NCBI RefSeq assembly: GCF_041060425.1
Contig: NZ_JAULBC010000007.1
Location: 488,304 to 552,303 of the forward strand
Direction: 5' to 3'
Source: Danxiaibacter flavus
Lineage (GTDB): Bacteria > Bacteroidota > Bacteroidia > Chitinophagales > Chitinophagaceae
DNA: 64,000 nt
Of the stretch, positions 59,982 to 64,000 are shown in pieces; positions within the stretch are counted from its first letter, which is position 1, and every line of letters begins with the position of its first letter. The notes under the pieces were generated by a model. That model ran no database searches. It had not been told where the DNA came from and saw only the letters and a list, made by a program, of their open reading frames with translations. The translations under genes and the position numbers were made by a program.

Positions 59982-61916
59982 TTATTCAGCCTTCCTGTTT
60001 GTTATTTCGTCTGTTAAATTATTTATGAACTCATCCACCAGCTGGGTTCCGGCATCGCCCTTACCTTGTCTGCGGATAGAAACCTTCCCTTCGTTTACCT
60101 CCTTCTCGCCTATCACCAACATATAAGGAACCTTGCTCAGTTCTGCTTCGCGGATCTTCTTCCCGATCTTTTCATTGCGCTCGTCTATTTCCACTCTCAC
60201 CTTTGCTTTACGAAGTTTCTGTGCTACTTCAGTGGCATAAGGTGCAAATTTATCACTTATTGGCAGAATTTTTACCTGTAAAGGAGCCAACCATGCAGGG
60301 AATTTACCAGCATAGTGTTCCAACAAGAAACCAATAAAGCGTTCGTGTGTTCCTAAAGGAGCTCTGTGAATGATCAGAGGAACGTCAGACTGATTGTCTT
60401 TAGTAGTGTATTCGAGATTGAATCTGCGGCCCTGGGCGAAATCCACCTGGTTGGTTGCCAATGTAAATTCACGTCCGATAGCACTCCAGATCTGTACGTC
60501 GATCTTCGGACCATAGAAAGCACCTTCACCTGAAACTTCTACGAACGGCGTACCTGTTTCTTTCAGCACGCTTCTCACCATTTCTTCTGTCTCTATCCAA
60601 AGCTCAGGCTCGTTGATGTATTTCTGACCTAATTTTTCGGGATCGTGCAAAGACAAACGCATCACATATTTGTCAATACCGAAGATCTTGAAATATTTCA
60701 GATACATATCATTCACAGCCTTAAACTCCTGTGCAAATTGTTCTTTGCTGCAATAGATGTGGGCATCGTTCATGTGCAGACAACGCACACGCATTAAGCC
60801 GAATAACTCACCGCTCTGCTCGTAACGGTAGCAGGTACCATATTCAGCCAAACGCAGCGGAAGATCTTTATAGCTCTTCGGCTCTGCGGAGAAGATTTTA
60901 TGGTGGTGCGGGCAGTTCATTGCTTTCAGGTAATATTTTGTTCCGTCCAACTCCATTGGCGGATACATACTATCCTGGTAATAAGGCAGGTGACCACTGG
61001 TTAAATACAGGTTCTCTTTTGCGATATGAGGTGTTACAACACGCTTGTAGCCAGCATCTTCCTCAGTTTCCTTGGCCAGTTTTTCCAACTCTTCAATAAT
61101 GATAGTACCGTTAGGCATCCACAAAGGCAAACCCGGACCGATATCATCATCCATAGTGAAAATTCCTAATTCCTTACCCAATTTGCGGTGATCCCTTTTC
61201 TTCGCTTCCTCCAGCATGGTGAGGTATTCGTCCAGCTCTTTCTGGTTAGGGAAAGTAACACCGTATATACGGGTCAGTTGTTTATTCTTTTCATCACCTT
61301 TCCAGTAGGCACCAGCAATATTGGTCAGTTTGATGGCCTTGATAAAGCCAGTGTTCGGAATATGTGGTCCACGGCACAGATCGGTAAAATTGCCCTGTGT
61401 ATAGAAAGTGATCTTACCGTCTTCAAGATTCTGTAATAAATCAAGTTTATACTCGTCGCCTTTTTCTGCAAAGTATGATACAGCTTCAGATTTCGGGATT
61501 TCCTTACGAATGTAAATGTTGCCCTGCTTAGCCAGTTCATTCATCTTCTTTTCCAGCGCAACCAGATCTTCTTCAGAGATCTTTCTGTCGCCCAGGTCCA
61601 TATCGTAATAAAAACCCTTGTCAATAGCCGGTCCAACCCAGAATTTCACTCCGGGGAAAATGCTCTCAACCGCCTCAGCCATCAGGTGAGCAGAAGAGTG
61701 CCAGAAAGTGCTTTTTCCATCCGTATCATCCCACGTCAACAGTTTCAGGTTAGCATCCGTCGTTATAGGACGGGTAGCGTCCCACACTTCGTTGTTAACA
61801 CTGGCGGCCAATACCTTCCTGGCAAGGCCCTCACTTATTGATTTGGCGATGTCTAACGCAGTAACGCCCGGTTCATATTGCCTTACTGCTCCGTCTGGAA
61901 ATGTAATGTTAATCAT
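59982..61916 (-). CDS. thrS: Threonyl-tRNA synthetase
   Basis: 644 aa, full length. N-terminal TGS domain (ITFPDGAVRQYEPGVTALDIAKSI), then the SAD editing domain with WHSSAHLMAEAV and the C-terminal zinc-site His/Cys. The class II core has MNCPHHHKIF (motif 2 region, zinc Cys), RYEQSGELFGLMRVRCLHMNDAHIYC, and GPKIDVQIWSAIGREF. The anticodon domain ends RRQGKGDAGTQLVDEFI. Upstream region carries repeats. Confidence 0.98.
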   Translation of the reverse strand: MINITFPDGAVRQYEPGVTALDIAKSISEGLARKVLAASVNNEVWDATRPITTDANLKLLTWDDTDGKSTFWHSSAHLMAEAVESIFPGVKFWVGPAIDKGFYYDMDLGDRKISEEDLVALEKKMNELAKQGNIYIRKEIPKSEAVSYFAEKGDEYKLDLLQNLEDGKITFYTQGNFTDLCRGPHIPNTGFIKAIKLTNIAGAYWKGDEKNKQLTRIYGVTFPNQKELDEYLTMLEEAKKRDHRKLGKELGIFTMDDDIGPGLPLWMPNGTIIIEELEKLAKETEEDAGYKRVVTPHIAKENLYLTSGHLPYYQDSMYPPMELDGTKYYLKAMNCPHHHKIFSAEPKSYKDLPLRLAEYGTCYRYEQSGELFGLMRVRCLHMNDAHIYCSKEQFAQEFKAVNDMYLKYFKIFGIDKYVMRLSLHDPEKLGQKYINEPELWIETEEMVRSVLKETGTPFVEVSGEGAFYGPKIDVQIWSAIGREFTLATNQVDFAQGRRFNLEYTTKDNQSDVPLIIHRAPLGTHERFIGFLLEHYAGKFPAWLAPLQVKILPISDKFAPYATEVAQKLRKAKVRVEIDERNEKIGKKIREAELSKVPYMLVIGEKEVNEGKVSIRRQGKGDAGTQLVDEFINNLTDEITNRKAE

Positions 61917-62401
61917 AAAATCTTTCCCTGGCTTTCTATTTGGGTTGCAAAAGTAACGAAAAGCTGTCAGCTTTCAGCGATGAGCTACCAGCTTTCAGCA
62001 ATTAGCTTAGAGCAGACACAAGTTGCAGGGTTTCAAGCCTTAGTTTTAAGGTTTAAGGCATGAGGTGAGCGGTTTTAACGAACATTTTATGAAATTTCCG
62101 GGTTGCAAATTCAGGCCGGTCGCTAACGGCGATTTTTTTAAAAAATAAGCCTGCGGCGCCTCAAAGCGGCTAATTTAAACCATATAAGACATATAAGGAC
62201 ATATAAGGTTTTGTAATCAGTTTGCATTCATCGCGTTTATTGCGATGGTTCAATGAAGCAGCCCTCTTACTATCTTACTCTCTTACTCTCTTACTATCTT
62301 TCTTACGGTCTTACATGTCTTACGGTCTTACGATCTTACGGTCCTCCGGTCTTCCAAAAACCTTAACGTTTTTTCTATTTCCAAAAAGAATTTACAAGAA
62401 C
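61917..62401. repeat. Intergenic word repeats between divergent genes
   Basis: AGCTGTCAGCTTTCAGC words (61960-62010), CATATAAGACATATAAGG (62180-62210), and a run of CTTACGGTCTTACTCTCTTAC words (62265-62345) that is the reverse complement of the GTAAGACAGTAAG family at 7589. Promoters for thrS and the next gene must lie at the edges. Confidence 0.8.
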
Positions 62402-62409
62402 TACTTTTG
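62402..62409 (+). promoter_or_regulatory. TAnnTTTG box (TACTTTTG)
   Basis: Exact -7 consensus 4 nt before the ATG at 62414; leaderless-like spacing as at 39597. Confidence 0.5.
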
Positions 62410-62413
62410 TAAC

Positions 62414-63490
62414 ATGATGAAGCTGCTGATTTCGTTTGCCCTAATTATTTTGACGGGATTCTCTGTTACGGCTCAGGATATAACCGGTATTTGGCGCGGA
62501 TATTTTATGTCGGGAACGGGTTTCTACAGGCAGCGATATAAATATGAAATTCAAATTGAACAGCTACCAAATAGTGCGCTGAACGGCGTTACATACTCCT
62601 ACCGTACAACCGTTTTTTACGGCAAAGCTGCCATGCGCGGCATTTACATGAGCAAGGCACAGAACGTGATCTTACAGGAGACAAAAATGCTGGATGTCAA
62701 GATTGCGGATCAGTCTATCCCCTGCATTATGACCTGTTATCTCGATTATTCAAAAAATGGTGACCAGGAAGTTTTGGAAGGCAATTTCACCAGCGTAAAT
62801 GTGAACAATAAAGCGGATTGTGGCGCTGGGACCGTTTATCTTGAAAAAGTCCCTGAATCTGATTTTCAGAAAGAGGATTTTCTTGTAAAAAGAGAAAAAA
62901 GCAAACAGCCGCCAAAAGCTAAACTACAGTCAAAACCTGCGGCTCCAAAAACAACTCCGCAAGCTCCGCCTGTTGTAAGGAGCAAACCTAAAACTCAGCC
63001 AAAACCGGAGACGACAATACCGCCGGCCACGCGCAAAACAGATTCAACTGATGTTGTAGTAAAAACGCCTCCATCCGAGGTTCCTAAGAACATACCGCAG
63101 CCAAAGCAGCTACCAATACCTGATGTAATAAAGGAGCGTGAAAATGCGCTGGTAAAAACCATTACCACAACATCTCCCGACATAAAGATTCAGTTATATG
63201 ACAATGGTGAAATTGATGACGACACCATAACAGTTTATCATAACAATGAAATTATCGCATTTAAGAAGCGTTTGTCATATGAACCGATTACATTGAATAT
63301 AAAAGCGTCCTTAGATGACTCAATGCATGAGTTTATTATGGTTGCAGATAACCTTGGAAGAATTCCACCGAATACGGCTTTAATGGTAATAACCACCGGC
63401 GGAAAAAGATATGAACTGTTCATAACTTCTACTGAACAGAAAAACGCGAAAGTGATTATTAAGTATAAGATTGAGGGAAAGGATATTTAA
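62414..63490 (+). CDS. Secreted hypothetical protein with Pro/Lys-rich linker
   Basis: 358 aa. ATG at 62414 (MMKLLISFALIILTGFSVTAQ signal); the frame further upstream is translated repeat. Residues about 22-165: beta-rich domain (GIWRGYFMSGTGFYRQRYKYEIQIEQ). About 165-255: Lys/Pro/Thr-rich low-complexity linker. About 260-358: a second domain (IKIQLYDNGEIDDDTITVYHNNEIIAFKK). Possibly surface associated. The stop TAA begins a TTTAAGCTTAGAGCTTAGG word repeat. Confidence 0.7.
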   Translation: MMKLLISFALIILTGFSVTAQDITGIWRGYFMSGTGFYRQRYKYEIQIEQLPNSALNGVTYSYRTTVFYGKAAMRGIYMSKAQNVILQETKMLDVKIADQSIPCIMTCYLDYSKNGDQEVLEGNFTSVNVNNKADCGAGTVYLEKVPESDFQKEDFLVKREKSKQPPKAKLQSKPAAPKTTPQAPPVVRSKPKTQPKPETTIPPATRKTDSTDVVVKTPPSEVPKNIPQPKQLPIPDVIKERENALVKTITTTSPDIKIQLYDNGEIDDDTITVYHNNEIIAFKKRLSYEPITLNIKASLDDSMHEFIMVADNLGRIPPNTALMVITTGGKRYELFITSTEQKNAKVIIKYKIEGKDI

Positions 63491-64000
63491 GCTTAGAGCT
63501 TAGGACTAATTGACAATGATTGAGGCGGAAGTAATTTAACCACAGATGCCACTGAGTTGTTTTCACAGATAGCCACAGACGATATCCCATAATGGTCTAT
63601 ATTTTAAAAAGCCCCTTTAACTCTGTGAAAAAAACTCCTTTAACTCTGTGGTTTAGATCATTTAAAAAAATTCTGTGTTTCAGCGTCTCTGTGGACCTCC
63701 GTGTCTTCTCTTGCCTTTCACTCTGTGTAACCATAATTTATCAATGACAGACAGAGGCCTAAAGATCAGTTAGAAATACAATAGCCACTGAAGCACTGAA
63801 AAATGAGATTGGTTTAGTTTCAGTGCTTCTGTGCCTCCTATGTTTGCCATATACAAAAAACAGGATTTTCAAAGTTGTTTAATATACCAATAGATTTGAT
63901 ACCCAAAAGTGAAAAAGGGTGAGAGTAAATTGTGCCTAAGTAGCTAAAGCATACTGTCACTGAGATATTACCTCACTCTTTTTTACCCTTTAGAGTTTGA
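63491..64000. repeat. Intergenic tail of the window with word repeats
   Basis: TTAACTCTGTGAAAAAAACTCC, TTTAACTCTGTGG and CGTCTCTGTGGACCTCCGTG words (63530-63735), the same family as 58475-58575. The last 110 nt hold AAGGGTGAGAG and CTCACTCTTTTTTACCC, a possible hairpin. No gene. Confidence 0.6.

Noticed and set aside
59340..61916. Plus-strand frames opposite thrS/infC
   Set aside because: Shadows of strongly supported minus-strand genes.
1..64000. tRNA, rRNA or tmRNA genes
   Set aside because: No cloverleaf-like or conserved rRNA segment noticed on reading; not tested by program.

Overview
The window looks like a draft chromosome piece from a Bacteroidota bacterium, most likely a Chitinophagaceae-type organism. 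This rests on several exact or near matches to the Bacteroidota promoter box TAnnTTTG just upstream of genes, weak or absent Shine-Dalgarno sequences, and typical families (DUF2807/GIN adhesin head, TlpA with DUF4369, DUF6438, YncE/phosphoesterase fusion, lipoproteins with an SxC lipobox). The taxonomic call is inference. A run of exactly 100 N (13430-13529) inside a tandem repeat marks a scaffold join.

Left flank (1-19.7 kb) is core-like. It holds envelope glycan genes (end of a GT2 glycosyltransferase, a GT4 glycosyltransferase, heptose genes gmhA and a gmhB-like phosphatase), a secreted hypothetical protein, an ALDH7 aldehyde dehydrogenase, a secreted M28 peptidase, a DUF2807 lipoprotein (minus strand), guaA, a periplasmic-binding-protein-like protein, a ligase-associated exonuclease overlapping an ATP-dependent DNA ligase, and a large YncE-propeller/phosphoesterase. 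Its intergenic spaces are filled with short-word repeats, which very often begin exactly at the stop codon of the preceding gene. There are also longer tandem arrays with periods of about 148, 162 and 190 bp.

The middle (20.2-58.4 kb) is an accessory island. Almost every gene points rightward and most are small, secreted, membrane or hypothetical proteins. The stop-linked repeats are absent here. Instead there are recurring 50-105 bp imperfect palindromes placed just upstream of gene starts (cassette/attC-like layout, 20.7-46 kb), foldback MITE-like elements, and one complete IS4-family insertion sequence that has split a GC-rich palindrome. Recognisable cargo includes a DUF2975/HTH pair with a palindromic operator, a ParD antitoxin with a frameshifted ParE toxin, an acyltransferase, an EthD-like lipoprotein, cupins, three RibD-C/DHFR-like proteins, VOC proteins, a UvrD-like helicase with an inserted nuclease-like domain and C-terminal zinc ribbon, a TlpA thioredoxin, an SDR with an AraC regulator, a c-type cytochrome and a frameshifted AhpD/CMD-like protein. 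Several genes are broken: three look like single-base deletions in short homopolymers, and others are truncated remnants.

Right flank (58.7-64 kb) returns to core-like genes: a VOC protein, then thrS-infC on the minus strand ending in a strong terminator without rpmI/rplT directly behind, then a secreted Pro/Lys-rich hypothetical protein. The short-word repeats reappear here.

The best candidate for something undescribed is the combination of two kinds of intergenic repeat: stop-codon-linked word repeats on core genes, and attC-like palindromes organising a one-directional array of small genes. No integrase is visible in the window, so a cassette mechanism remains a hypothesis.
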